Of a stretch of DNA of 18,463 nucleotides, positions 1-7,730 are shown piece after piece (the stretch's first letter is position 1; the number at the start of each line of letters is the position of its first letter). The position numbers were made by a program, and so were the translations under genes. The notes below the pieces were generated by a model. It was given only the letters and a program-made list of their open reading frames with translations. It had not been told where the DNA came from and searched no databases. Source of the stretch: Prevotella sp. (GTDB taxonomy: Bacteria > Bacteroidota > Bacteroidia > Bacteroidales > Bacteroidaceae); assembly GCA_003483565.1 (NCBI GenBank), contig DMYZ01000051.1:1-18463 (forward strand), written 5' to 3'.

Positions 1-28
1 TTTTTTTTAGAAAATAATACCGAAAAAT

Positions 29-59
29 TTTGGGAGATAAAAAAAAACGCTTACCTTTG
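29..59 (+). promoter_or_regulatory. Bacteroides-type promoter of tRNA-Gln
   Basis: TTTG at 29-32 is followed after exactly 19 bases by TACCTTTG at 52-59. This matches the -33/-7 consensus of the Bacteroidota primary sigma factor (TTTG and TAnnTTTG). Transcription should begin near 66, about 34 bases before the tRNA. Confidence 0.8.
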
Positions 60-99
60 CACTCGCATTTGAAAATAACGAATGTAAGTCAAAGAATAT

Positions 100-170
100 T
101 GGGATATGGTGTAATGGTAACACTGCAGATTCTGGTCCTGCCATTCCTGGTTCGAGTCCGGGTATCCCAA
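100..170 (+). tRNA. tRNA-Gln, anticodon CTG
   Basis: The sequence folds as a complete cloverleaf. The 7-bp acceptor stem pairs TGGGATA (100-106) with TATCCCA (163-169). The T arm pairs 146-150 with 158-162 around a TTCGAGT loop. The anticodon stem pairs 125-129 with 137-141, with an A-C mismatch at the loop end, and the loop carries CTG at 132-134, which reads CAG (glutamine). The discriminator base is A170. CCA is not encoded and must be added after transcription. The gene has its own promoter and is followed within 6 bases by a terminator hairpin, so it is a single-tRNA transcription unit. Confidence 0.95.
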
Positions 171-175
171 CTTTT

Positions 176-215
176 AAAGAAGCTAAATTACTTGAAAAAG
201 TAATTTAGCTTCTTT
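176..215. terminator. 18-bp hairpin terminator between tRNA-Gln and the DUF1634 gene
   Basis: Positions 176-193 pair perfectly with 198-215 around a GAAA loop. The plus side runs into a T-rich stretch (GATTTTAT). The stem sits between the 3' ends of the convergent tRNA and DUF1634 units and can serve both. On the minus strand it is followed by AAAAG, so it is a poorer intrinsic terminator in that direction. Confidence 0.8.
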
Positions 216-219
216 GATT

Positions 220-612
220 TTATCTTACACCGATAATGGAATTCATTAAGATAACCATAAATACAATTGCTGTAATTATTACGTAGAGCCAATCCTTTTG
301 GCGTGCAAAATCTATTAATGACAATGCAACACGAATTATAGGAGTAAGCATGAGCACGATTACACCCAGTTGAATCCATTCTTTGGGGGAGAGTGTGGTC
401 AGCCCGTTGAAGATGCCTTTAATTGATGTAAATGAAGCCGGTTCCTTATGGAATATAGTATAATTGGGAATCGTCTCCCCTCCGTTTCGTATCAGATAAT
501 AAATACCACTGATAAGTGCTATTGTACAAGCTGTAACTACTCCTATACGCAGAGTGTTACCGATCATTTCCTTCATATCTGTTTGTGGTCTGTTATTATA
601 TTTCATTGTCAT
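220..612 (-). CDS. DUF1634 family membrane protein, partner of the TauE/SafE transporter
   Basis: A 130-residue inner-membrane protein with three evident hydrophobic segments: about residues 18-42 (after a short polar N-terminus), 80-103 and 108-127. The spacing and the C-terminal pair of helices fit DUF1634 (PF07843), a family known mainly as a neighbour of TauE/SafE-type transporters; its biochemical role is unknown. Its start codon overlaps the stop of the upstream transporter gene by one base (TAATG), so the two should be translationally coupled. That supports a role as accessory subunit or modulator of the transporter. The start gives M-T-M-K; a second in-frame ATG two codons later is also possible. 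Confidence 0.85.
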   Translation of the reverse strand: MTMKYNNRPQTDMKEMIGNTLRIGVVTACTIALISGIYYLIRNGGETIPNYTIFHKEPASFTSIKGIFNGLTTLSPKEWIQLGVIVLMLTPIIRVALSLIDFARQKDWLYVIITAIVFMVILMNSIIGVR

Positions 613-1445
613 TAAAATTTACCAATAAAACCATTATATATCATATTTACTGCGACCAAAAGGATTGCTATTGCAAATATTTTTCTCAGTAGGCTTACAT
701 TAAGTCTCTTCAGCAACTGTGTACCTGTTAGGGCACCACATAAGACTCCTACCATAATAGGAAAAGCAATACCCGGTTCGATATAGCCGCGTTGAAGATA
801 GACTACAGCAGAAGTGACGGCCGTGACGCCAATCATAAAATTACTGGTTGTAGTACTAACCTTGAAAGGAACTTTCATACAGCCATCCATAGCCAGGACT
901 TTAAGGACTCCACTGCCAATGCCTAAGAGTCCGGAAAGAATTCCGGCAACAATCATGGTAAGAAATCCTCCTGTAACATGAGTCAATTCATAACTTTTTG
1001 CCCCCTCTTTTGTTGGATAAGTTCCAAAGAGTTTTAATTTTTTAGCCAGATTACTTCCCACAACACCTTCGTAATCTGTTTTTTTCTTTTGCTGCATCAC
1101 GGCAGTAAGGATGAGAACCAAACCGAATATGACGGCGATGGCGTTTGTCGGCATCCATAATGCAATTATAGCGCCTGCTACAGCTCCGATACTTGTGGCA
1201 ATTTCCAGAAACATTCCTAAACGAATATTCGTCATCCCTTCCTTAACATATGCACTTGCTGATCCTGAAGAGGTCGCAATAGAAGCCACCAGGGCGGCTC
1301 CGATAGCATAGCGGAAATCGATGTGGAAACATAAAGTTAGAAGAGGTATGACAATGACTCCTCCTCCGAGTCCAGTTAATGATCCCAATAATCCGGCAGC
1401 ATAAGCTCCGGCTAATAAAATAAGAGTAAATGTTAAAATAGTCAT
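612..1445 (-). CDS. TauE/SafE family (sulfite exporter-like) membrane transporter
   Basis: A 277-residue polytopic membrane protein. Two hydrophobic halves flank a charged stretch (about residues 118-150, with K-K-K-T-D). Each half begins with the glycine-rich motif of the TauE/SafE family (PF01925): G-L-L-G-S-L-T-G-L-G-G-G near residue 20, and G-I-L-S-G-L-L-G-I-G-S-G-V in the second half. Members move sulfite, sulfoacetate, taurine-derived or other organic anions; the substrate here cannot be read from the sequence. The length is normal for the family. The gene lies between a TonB gene (65-base gap) and the DUF1634 gene (one-base overlap). I see no promoter consensus in the 65-base gap, so it may be co-transcribed with the TonB gene. 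Confidence 0.9.
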   Translation of the reverse strand: MTILTFTLILLAGAYAAGLLGSLTGLGGGVIVIPLLTLCFHIDFRYAIGAALVASIATSSGSASAYVKEGMTNIRLGMFLEIATSIGAVAGAIIALWMPTNAIAVIFGLVLILTAVMQQKKKTDYEGVVGSNLAKKLKLFGTYPTKEGAKSYELTHVTGGFLTMIVAGILSGLLGIGSGVLKVLAMDGCMKVPFKVSTTTSNFMIGVTAVTSAVVYLQRGYIEPGIAFPIMVGVLCGALTGTQLLKRLNVSLLRKIFAIAILLVAVNMIYNGFIGKF

Positions 1446-1510
1446 AATTCTTGTTTGTTTAAAATCTTTATCCGAAGTCCTTTTTAGTATTTTGTTTTGG
1501 TAATTTCATT

Positions 1511-2359
1511 TTATAAATGGAAAACAATAGGGATGGAGAACATGGTTGTACAAGGTTTGTTATGGTGAATTCCCGGTTTCCATCTTGGCATTTTATGAAC
1601 GACTCTTAATGCCTCTGCATTTAGTAGAGGATCAGAGGATTCCGTGATTTTAATATTATTGAGAGTACCATTGGTATTAATGATGAACGAGACAGTTACT
1701 TCACCTTGTATTTGTTCTTTTAAGGCTTCAGGAGGATATTTGATATTCTTGTCAAGCCATTTCATCAACACAACCCAGCCACCTGGAAATTCCGGTAACT
1801 GTTCTATGACTTGTAATTTAAGAGTTTGATTGTCAGGAGTCTTTTGTGTCAGAGCCTGTAATTCATTGTTGTGGGTGTTGTCCCCGCTTTTTCCAGTAAC
1901 GGCTACACTGGAGTCCGCTCCTCCTGTGTTGTCTCCTACCTTTTGAGTTCCTTCAGGAGATCCGCTATTGCCATCTTTTATAATATCAGGGGGTGTGATG
2001 ATATTCTCCTGTTTCTTTCCGAACAGTTTCAATGTCTTTTTGCCCCGTTTTACAGCCTTGTGTGAAGCATATCCTGATTGTCGTTTGGATAAATGGTTAC
2101 CCTGAGCCAAAGGAGGCAAAGCCTTCATGTCGTTAAATTCCACATTTTGGGTATCATTCAGATTCATAGTATGGTATTCTATGAACGTGACTGTAAAAGT
2201 GCCAAGTATAATGGCAGCGATCATTCCGATGATAATCAGCAGAGCTGTCATGTTTCTTTTCGGAGTTCCCTTTCGGAGCATGTAAGCTCCGTATTTTTTA
2301 TTCCGGTCTTTAAAAACCAGATTCAGCCATTTCTGGTCATTTAAATCTATTTTTGACAT
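1511..2359 (-). CDS. TonB-family energy transducer
   Basis: A 282-residue inner-membrane/periplasmic protein. A short cytoplasmic N-terminus carries the D-L-N-x-x-x-W-x-x-L-V-F-x-x-x-N-K-x-Y-G-A-Y-x-L-R motif usual for Bacteroidota TonB proteins (residues 5-29). It is followed by one membrane helix (about 38-60), a polar periplasmic linker rich in Lys, Gly, Asn and Thr (about 75-185), and a C-terminal TonB domain (about 187-282). That domain has F-P-G-G, Y-P-P-E-A, I-x-G-E-V-T-V-S-F and M-P-R-W-K-P-G. TonB carries proton-motive energy from ExbB/ExbD to outer-membrane receptors. No receptor or ExbBD gene lies next to it, so its partners must be elsewhere. It has its own promoter and may be first in an operon with the two transporter genes. 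Confidence 0.93.
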   Translation of the reverse strand: MSKIDLNDQKWLNLVFKDRNKKYGAYMLRKGTPKRNMTALLIIIGMIAAIILGTFTVTFIEYHTMNLNDTQNVEFNDMKALPPLAQGNHLSKRQSGYASHKAVKRGKKTLKLFGKKQENIITPPDIIKDGNSGSPEGTQKVGDNTGGADSSVAVTGKSGDNTHNNELQALTQKTPDNQTLKLQVIEQLPEFPGGWVVLMKWLDKNIKYPPEALKEQIQGEVTVSFIINTNGTLNNIKITESSDPLLNAEALRVVHKMPRWKPGIHHNKPCTTMFSIPIVFHL

Positions 2360-2434
2360 TGCATGGTCTTACTTTTAAGCAGAACGATATCATTGTACTT
2401 TATCCGTTTTTATGACGGGGCGATTTTTAAAGTG

Positions 2435-2465
2435 CAAAGTTATGTTTTTTTTCTCAAAATCCAAA
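2435..2465 (-). promoter_or_regulatory. Bacteroides-type promoter of the TonB gene
   Basis: On the minus strand, TTTG (2465-2462) is followed after exactly 19 bases by TAACTTTG (2442-2435). The start should lie near 2428, giving a leader of about 70 nt. The region 2360-2601 holds only this promoter and the divergent lplA promoter. Confidence 0.8.
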
Positions 2466-2544
2466 CTTTTAGTGGCAAATGTTCCTTAAAAGTCATTCTT
2501 GCCAGTAACGTTTTTAAAAATCGAATAAAAAAACAAATCTATTC

Positions 2545-2575
2545 TTTGTCCTCTCAAATATCTTTGTTAAATTTG
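2545..2575 (+). promoter_or_regulatory. Bacteroides-type promoter of the lplA-gcv-lpd operon
   Basis: TTTG at 2545-2548, exactly 19 bases, then TAAATTTG at 2568-2575. Transcription should begin near 2582, leaving only about 20 nt before the lplA start. That is too short for a glycine riboswitch, so any glycine control would act at initiation. A second -7-like TATCTTTG at 2559-2566 lacks a correctly spaced -33 element. Confidence 0.78.
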
Positions 2576-2601
2576 CGCCTGACAAACACTTAATTGTAAG
2601 T

Positions 2602-3321
2602 ATGATTTATATTAATTTACCAGATAACACCACCCGTAGGCTTAGTTTCTACCTCGCTATGGAAGAATATGTTGCACAGAGGATTAGTGATGAAGACTGT
2701 TTCTTTATGTGGCAAGTAGATCCGAGTGTGATTTTTGGACGTAATCAGAATGTATATGCAGAAGTAAACCTCGATTATTGCAGGGCACATGGCATACAGA
2801 TTTATCGTCGCAAAAGTGGAGGCGGATGCGTTTATGCGGACAGGTCGAATGTGATGATGTCGTATATGACAAAGGGTGATGAGGTTCAGACTACCTTTGA
2901 GAGCTATTTGAAAATGGTTGTGGAAGTTCTGAAAAAAATGAATGTGAAGGCATCGTGGACGGAGCACAATGATATTATGATTGGTGACCGTAAAGTATCC
3001 GGCAATGCCTTTTATCATCTTCCCGGAAGATCGATCGTCCATGGAACGATGCTTTATGATACGAATATGGAAAACATGGTAGGCTCCATCACTCCTTCGG
3101 ACGAGAAACTAATCAAGCATGGTGTGGAGAGTGTCCGGCAACGTATTACTCTGTTAAAGGATCATTCTTCCTTTTCGCTTGAAGAATTCAAGTCTTTCTT
3201 CCGGAAGAATCTTTGCAGCAGAGAAATTACTGTGCCTGAATCTGATCTGAAAATTATATCCTCTATAGAGAAAGGATATCTTGATGAAGAATGGATTTAT
3301 GGTCATCAGCCCAATCACTAA
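2602..3321 (+). CDS. lplA: lipoate-protein ligase (LplA-like), first gene of the glycine cleavage operon
   Basis: A 239-residue cytoplasmic enzyme of the biotin/lipoate A/B ligase fold. It contains the lipoate-binding loop R-R-K-S-G-G-G-C-V-Y (residues 69-78) and the R-K-V-S-G-N-A motif (130-136); Lys131 aligns with the catalytic lysine of E. coli LplA. E. coli LplA has 338 residues, including a C-terminal accessory domain. This protein has only about 85 residues after Lys131's motif region, so most of that domain is absent. It would attach lipoate (or octanoate) to a lysine of its acceptor, and its place as first gene before gcvT and gcvH suggests GcvH as the main target. It sits 27 bases upstream of gcvT. 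An octanoyl/lipoyl transferase activity cannot be excluded. Confidence 0.88.
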   Translation: MIYINLPDNTTRRLSFYLAMEEYVAQRISDEDCFFMWQVDPSVIFGRNQNVYAEVNLDYCRAHGIQIYRRKSGGGCVYADRSNVMMSYMTKGDEVQTTFESYLKMVVEVLKKMNVKASWTEHNDIMIGDRKVSGNAFYHLPGRSIVHGTMLYDTNMENMVGSITPSDEKLIKHGVESVRQRITLLKDHSSFSLEEFKSFFRKNLCSREITVPESDLKIISSIEKGYLDEEWIYGHQPNH

Positions 3322-3348
3322 AAAAAATCATCTTAAAATAAATAGAAT

Positions 3349-4434
3349 ATGCCGAACAAAAGAACCTGTCTTTATGACAAGCACGTAGCATTAGGAGCTC
3401 TTATCTCACCTTTCGGAGGCTTCGATATGCCTATTCAGTACACTAGTATTATAGAAGAACATAATGCTGTCCGTAAGCATTGTGGCGTTTTTGATGTAAG
3501 CCACATGGGAGAAGTGATGATCAGTGGCAAGGATGCAGAACGGTTCATTAATCATATTTTTACAAATGATGTCCGGGGAATGGCTGTCGGTAAGGTTGAA
3601 TATGGTATGATGTGCTATCCTGACGGAGGTACTGTCGATGATACTTGTATCTGCAAACTTGGTGAGAACCTCTTCTTTATGACTATCAATGCTGCTAATA
3701 TCGATAAAGATAATGAGTGGATACAGCAGAATGCAGAAGGCTTCAACATCGTTATTTGCCTGAAGAGTGATTTCTTTGGTCAGTTGGCTATTCAAGGGCC
3801 CGAAGCTGAACATGTTGTAGAGACGGTATTGAATATTCCATGTAAGGAACTGAACTTCTATGAAGTGAAATCTCTGGAACGCTTTGATGAGACCATTATC
3901 ATATCCCGTACCGGTTATACCGGAGAGGATGGTTTTGAGGTATATGGCTCATATGACTTTATCCGAAATTGTTGGGACAAACTGATGGATGCCGGAGTCA
4001 CTCCATGCGGATTGGGATGTCGTGATACTCTGCGCTTTGAGGTGGGGCTGCCGCTTTATGGCGATGAACTTTCTCCGGAGATAACGCCTGTCATGGCCGG
4101 TCTGTCCCATTTCGTTCATCTAGACAAGGAGGAGTTTATCGGCAAGCAGGCTTTGGAAAGGCAGAAAGTTGAAGGGACGGATAAACGTTTGCGCGGTATA
4201 GAACTAGAATCGCATGCCGTGCCTCGTCATGGTTATGTTGTATTGAAAGACGGCAAAGAGGCTGGTGTTATCACTACAGGCTATCATCTGATCAGCATAG
4301 ATAAGAGCTGTGCGATGGCTCTTGTAGACAATAGTTTGCAGTTGGGTGACAAGGTAGAGATCCAGATTCGCAGGAAAACTTTTCCAGGGACTATCGTCAA
4401 GAAAAAATTCTATGATAAGCATTATAAGAAATAA
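3349..4434 (+). CDS. gcvT: glycine cleavage system T protein (aminomethyltransferase)
   Basis: 361 residues, close to the 364 of E. coli GcvT. It transfers the methylene group from the aminomethyl-lipoyl arm of GcvH to tetrahydrofolate, releasing ammonia and forming 5,10-methylene-THF. The N-terminus (G-G-F-D-M-P-I-Q-Y near 23-31, then G-V-F-D-V-S-H-M-G-E at 46-55) is typical. The G-G-T-V-D-D stretch (93-98) holds the conserved catalytic aspartate (Asp97 or Asp98). N-A-A-N-x-D-K-D and the S-R-T-G-Y-T-G-E-D-G-F-E motif follow, and the C-terminal barrel domain is complete. It is second in the operon, 17 bases before gcvH. Confidence 0.97.
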   Translation: MPNKRTCLYDKHVALGALISPFGGFDMPIQYTSIIEEHNAVRKHCGVFDVSHMGEVMISGKDAERFINHIFTNDVRGMAVGKVEYGMMCYPDGGTVDDTCICKLGENLFFMTINAANIDKDNEWIQQNAEGFNIVICLKSDFFGQLAIQGPEAEHVVETVLNIPCKELNFYEVKSLERFDETIIISRTGYTGEDGFEVYGSYDFIRNCWDKLMDAGVTPCGLGCRDTLRFEVGLPLYGDELSPEITPVMAGLSHFVHLDKEEFIGKQALERQKVEGTDKRLRGIELESHAVPRHGYVVLKDGKEAGVITTGYHLISIDKSCAMALVDNSLQLGDKVEIQIRRKTFPGTIVKKKFYDKHYKK

Positions 4435-4451
4435 TTATAAATAAAGACATT

Positions 4452-4838
4452 ATGGCAAAAGTTATTGAAGGACTCTATTACAGTGAGTCACATGAGTTTG
4501 TGAAGGTAGAAGGTAGTTTTGGCTATATCGGCATTACCGATTATGCACAGCATGCTTTGGGTAATATAGTCTATGTTGACATGCCTGACGTTGATGATGA
4601 TGTAGAAGTCGGCGAGGAGTTTGGTGCTGTGGAGAGCGTAAAGGCAGCTTCAGACCTGAATTCTCCGGTATCAGGAAAAGTCGTGGCTGTGAATGATGCC
4701 TTGGAGGATCAGCCGGAACTGATTAATCAGGATGCTTTTGCGAACTGGATTATCAAAGTTGAGCTCAGTGACAAGAGTGAACTGGATCAGCTGATGGATG
4801 CAGAGGCTTATGATAAATTCTGTATCGAAGAAGCTTGA
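4452..4838 (+). CDS. gcvH: glycine cleavage system H protein (lipoyl carrier)
   Basis: 128 residues, the normal length for GcvH. The lipoyl domain is clear: S-H-E-F-V (13-17), G-I-T-D-Y-A-Q (27-33), and the lipoylation site E-S-V-K-A-A-S-D, with Lys64 as the modified residue. The lipoyl arm visits GcvP, GcvT and Lpd in turn. The ligase that can charge it is two genes upstream in the same transcript. The 17- and 21-base gaps on either side fit co-transcription at high level. Confidence 0.97.
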   Translation: MAKVIEGLYYSESHEFVKVEGSFGYIGITDYAQHALGNIVYVDMPDVDDDVEVGEEFGAVESVKAASDLNSPVSGKVVAVNDALEDQPELINQDAFANWIIKVELSDKSELDQLMDAEAYDKFCIEEA

Positions 4839-4859
4839 TAAGCATAAGAAGAGAGAAAG

Positions 4860-6194
4860 ATGAATTATAAATATTTTCCACATACAGAGGAAGACATAAA
4901 AGAGATGCTTGCCAGAATTGGAGTGAACAGTCTTGAAGATCTCTATGGAGAGGTTCCTCAGAGTGTTCGCTTCAGGGGGGATTATGATATTCCTGAAGAA
5001 AAGAGCGAGCAGGAAATACGTGCTTTCTTTGATAAGTTGGGGCGTAAAAACCACCAGCTTACTTGCTTTGCCGGTGCCGGCATTTATGATCACTATACGC
5101 CCAGCATCGTTCCGAATCTCATCGAGCGTTCGGAGTTCCTGACTTCTTATACGCCGTATCAGGCAGAAATATCACAAGGGACGCTGCATTATATCTTTGA
5201 GTTCCAGTCAATGATGGCTGAACTTACCGGTATGGAGGTTTCCAATGCTTCTATGTATGATGGTACGACGGCGGCAGCAGAGGCAATGATGCTGGCTTTC
5301 AATGCCGGCAAGAAGGCTGATACTGTACTTCTGTCCAGGACCATGGATCCCAAGACTGTAGCCGTGGTTCTGACTTATGCCCATTTTCATGGTGCCAAGA
5401 TTGAATTTATTAAAGAATCTGACGGGCATACTGATCTTGGAGCCTTAAAGACTCGTCTCCTTTCAGGAGGTGTTGCGGGCGTTATTGTACAGCAGCCGAA
5501 CTATTACGGTATTATAGAGGATTTCTCTGGATATGCTGATGCCTGTCATGAAAAGAAATCTCTTTTTATTATCAACAGCGTTGCTGCTGACCTCGCCTTA
5601 TTGAAGACTCCAGGAGAGTGGGGGGCTGATCTTGCCGTTGGTGATGTGCAAAGTCTGGGATTGCCTATGGCTTTTGGAGGACCGTATGCCGGATATATGT
5701 GCTCAACAGAGAAACTGATGCGCAAGCTTCCGGGCCGTATTGTAGGAGAAACGCGTGATAATCGTGGTCAACGGGCTTTTGTCTTGACCCTCCAGGCTCG
5801 TGAACAGCATATTCGCAGGCAGAAGGCTACATCTAATATATGTTCAAATGAAAGTCTGATGGCTCTTTTTGTTACAGTCTATATGTCTGTTATGGGCAGG
5901 ATGGGTGTCAGGGAAGCTGCTCAGATAGGCTATGACGGTGCTCATTATCTCTGTGGTCAGCTCCTTGCTACGGGTAAGGCACAGTTAGTTTATCAGCAGC
6001 CTTTCTTCAACGAATTTCTTATTCGTATTGACCATCGTGATGTCTTTTATGATAAAGCTGTTGCTGCCGGCATTCTTCCGGGAGTAAAGGTTGGTGATGA
6101 TCAGCTGCTTATTGCTGTTACAGAAAAGCGCAGCAAGGAAGAAGCGGATCAATTGGCAGCTTTGTTATCATCAGAGGGTCTTCATCAGGCCTGA
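4860..6194 (+). CDS. gcvPA: glycine dehydrogenase (decarboxylating) subunit 1
   Basis: 444 residues, matching the N-terminal half of the single-chain P protein (about 950 residues in E. coli). Typical motifs include F-A-G-A-G-I-Y-D-H-Y, the following S-Y-T-P-Y-Q-A-E-x-S-Q-G-T-L segment, M-Y-D-G-T-T-A-A-A-E-A, and G-L-P-M-A-F-G-G-P-Y-A-G. This subunit carries no PLP lysine. It pairs with GcvPB as an alpha2beta2 enzyme that decarboxylates glycine and loads the aminomethyl group onto GcvH. The split form is common in Firmicutes, Thermotoga and archaea. Bacteroides species I recall, such as B. thetaiotaomicron, have the fused protein. Confidence 0.96.
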   Translation: MNYKYFPHTEEDIKEMLARIGVNSLEDLYGEVPQSVRFRGDYDIPEEKSEQEIRAFFDKLGRKNHQLTCFAGAGIYDHYTPSIVPNLIERSEFLTSYTPYQAEISQGTLHYIFEFQSMMAELTGMEVSNASMYDGTTAAAEAMMLAFNAGKKADTVLLSRTMDPKTVAVVLTYAHFHGAKIEFIKESDGHTDLGALKTRLLSGGVAGVIVQQPNYYGIIEDFSGYADACHEKKSLFIINSVAADLALLKTPGEWGADLAVGDVQSLGLPMAFGGPYAGYMCSTEKLMRKLPGRIVGETRDNRGQRAFVLTLQAREQHIRRQKATSNICSNESLMALFVTVYMSVMGRMGVREAAQIGYDGAHYLCGQLLATGKAQLVYQQPFFNEFLIRIDHRDVFYDKAVAAGILPGVKVGDDQLLIAVTEKRSKEEADQLAALLSSEGLHQA

Positions 6195-6219
6195 ATTTCA
6201 GATATAAACAACAACAATA

Positions 6220-7719
6220 ATGAATAATAAATTATATGGTAAGCTGATCTTTGAACTCTCTCATCCGGGACGTCGTGCCTATAGTCTTCCGAAAAACCGC
6301 TTTGGACATTATGAACTGTCTGAAGATATGCGGCGGGCAGAAGATGCCATGCTTCCTGAATGTGATGAGATGACAGTCGTGCGCCATTATACTAATCATA
6401 GTGAAAATAATTTCGGAGTGGACAATGGCTTTTATCCATTGGGTTCCTGTACGATGAAATATAATCCGACTATTAATGAAGAGATCGCTGCTCTTCCGGC
6501 ATTTTGCAATCTTCATCCACTCCAGTCAGAAGAAACCGTGCAGGGAGCTCTTGAAGTAGAATATCGTCTTCAGCAGGCTTTAGCATCGCTTACAGGGATG
6601 AGTGACTTTACCTTGAATCCTTGTGCCGGCGCCCACGGGGAGCTGACGGGACTTATGATTATCCGCTCCTATCATGAAAGCCGAGGAGACATGAAACGTA
6701 CAAAGGTTATTGTACCTGATTCCGCCCACGGCACTAATCCTGCTTCAGCTGCGGTATGTGGTTGTGAAGTCATAGAAGTGACGAGTACAGCTGACGGTCT
6801 TGTTGATCTGGATAACCTGAAGGAATTGATTAAAGAAAATGGTCCGGAGATTGCTGCCATGATGATGACCAATCCAAATACTCTCGGACTGTTTGAAAGA
6901 CAAATTCCGGAAATTTCCCGGGCTGTTCATGAGTGTGGTGGATTGATGTATTACGATGGTGCTAATCTGAACCCGATGCTTGGTGCTGTCCGTCCTGCAG
7001 ATATGGGCTTTGATGTGATGCATGTCAATTTGCATAAAACGTTTTCTACCCCTCATGGAGGAGGAGGACCCGGTGACGGACCTGTGGGTGTCATAAAGGG
7101 ACTGGAAAAGTTCCTGCCAAAGCCTCATGTCGTTTATCATTCAGATACGTCTACTTATTCCGTACTTCATTATTCTGCAGAAGAAGCCGGGGACTATAAT
7201 TTAGAGGCAAATTGTATCGGTGCATTCCTGGGTAACTTTTTGGTCATCATTCGTGCTCTGGCATATATCTTGTCTTTAGGCAGGGAGCACATCAAAATGG
7301 TAGGACCACTTGCTACTCTTAATGCAAATTATATAAAGGAAAGCTTGAAGGATGATTACGAGTTACCTATTGAAGGACTTTGCAAACATGAATTTGTCTT
7401 TGACGGTCTGAAAGATAAAAGTACGGGTGTTACTACAATGGATGTCGCCAAGCGCCTGCTTGACTATGGTTATCATGCTCCCACCATATATTTTCCTCTT
7501 CTCTTTCATGAAGCTATGATGATAGAGCCTACAGAAAACGAAAGCAAAGATACAATCGACCGTTTTATTGAGGTGATGCATGTCATTTCAAAGGAAGCCA
7601 GGGAAAATCCGGAACTTGTGAAAAATGCTCCTCATAATACTCCTATTGGCAGGGTTGACGATGTTCTTGCTGCCAGGCATCCGATTGTAACTTATCGTCA
7701 GCTGATAGCTGAATCCTAA
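6220..7719 (+). CDS. gcvPB: glycine dehydrogenase (decarboxylating) subunit 2, PLP subunit
   Basis: 499 residues, equivalent to the C-terminal half of the single-chain P protein. The PLP-binding lysine is Lys273 in N-L-H-K-T-F-S-T-P-H, followed by the glycine-rich loop G-G-G-G-P-G (280-285). Other conserved stretches are F-Y-P-L-G-S-C-T-M-K-Y-N-P (71-83), P-D-S-A-H-G-T-N-P-A-S-A (166-177) and M-T-N-P-N-T-L-G-L-F (216-225). Together with GcvPA it releases CO2 from glycine. The 25-base gap after gcvPA, with separate stop and start codons and an intact start, shows a real two-gene arrangement and not a frameshifted gcvP. Confidence 0.97.
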   Translation: MNNKLYGKLIFELSHPGRRAYSLPKNRFGHYELSEDMRRAEDAMLPECDEMTVVRHYTNHSENNFGVDNGFYPLGSCTMKYNPTINEEIAALPAFCNLHPLQSEETVQGALEVEYRLQQALASLTGMSDFTLNPCAGAHGELTGLMIIRSYHESRGDMKRTKVIVPDSAHGTNPASAAVCGCEVIEVTSTADGLVDLDNLKELIKENGPEIAAMMMTNPNTLGLFERQIPEISRAVHECGGLMYYDGANLNPMLGAVRPADMGFDVMHVNLHKTFSTPHGGGGPGDGPVGVIKGLEKFLPKPHVVYHSDTSTYSVLHYSAEEAGDYNLEANCIGAFLGNFLVIIRALAYILSLGREHIKMVGPLATLNANYIKESLKDDYELPIEGLCKHEFVFDGLKDKSTGVTTMDVAKRLLDYGYHAPTIYFPLLFHEAMMIEPTENESKDTIDRFIEVMHVISKEARENPELVKNAPHNTPIGRVDDVLAARHPIVTYRQLIAES

Positions 7720-7730
7720 TTCTGTTTATT

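Noticed and set aside
617..631. 15-base identity between the end of the TauE gene (TTACCAATAAAACCA) and the fimbrillin leader near 18281
   Set aside because: Both are AT-rich, one is coding, and there is no extension or flanking symmetry; chance similarity is the simplest explanation.
2576..2601. Glycine riboswitch before the gcv operon
   Set aside because: The predicted leader is only about 20 nt, far too short for a glycine aptamer, and no aptamer-like sequence is visible upstream.
2617..3042. 141-residue minus-strand ORF over lplA, and similar antisense ORFs over gcvT, gcvH, gcvPA and gcvPB
   Set aside because: They mirror conserved coding sequence in the operon and show no recognisable motifs.
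4860..7719. gcvPA and gcvPB as one frameshifted gcvP
   Set aside because: There is a 25-base gap with a proper stop and start, and each half has the length of a normal separate subunit.
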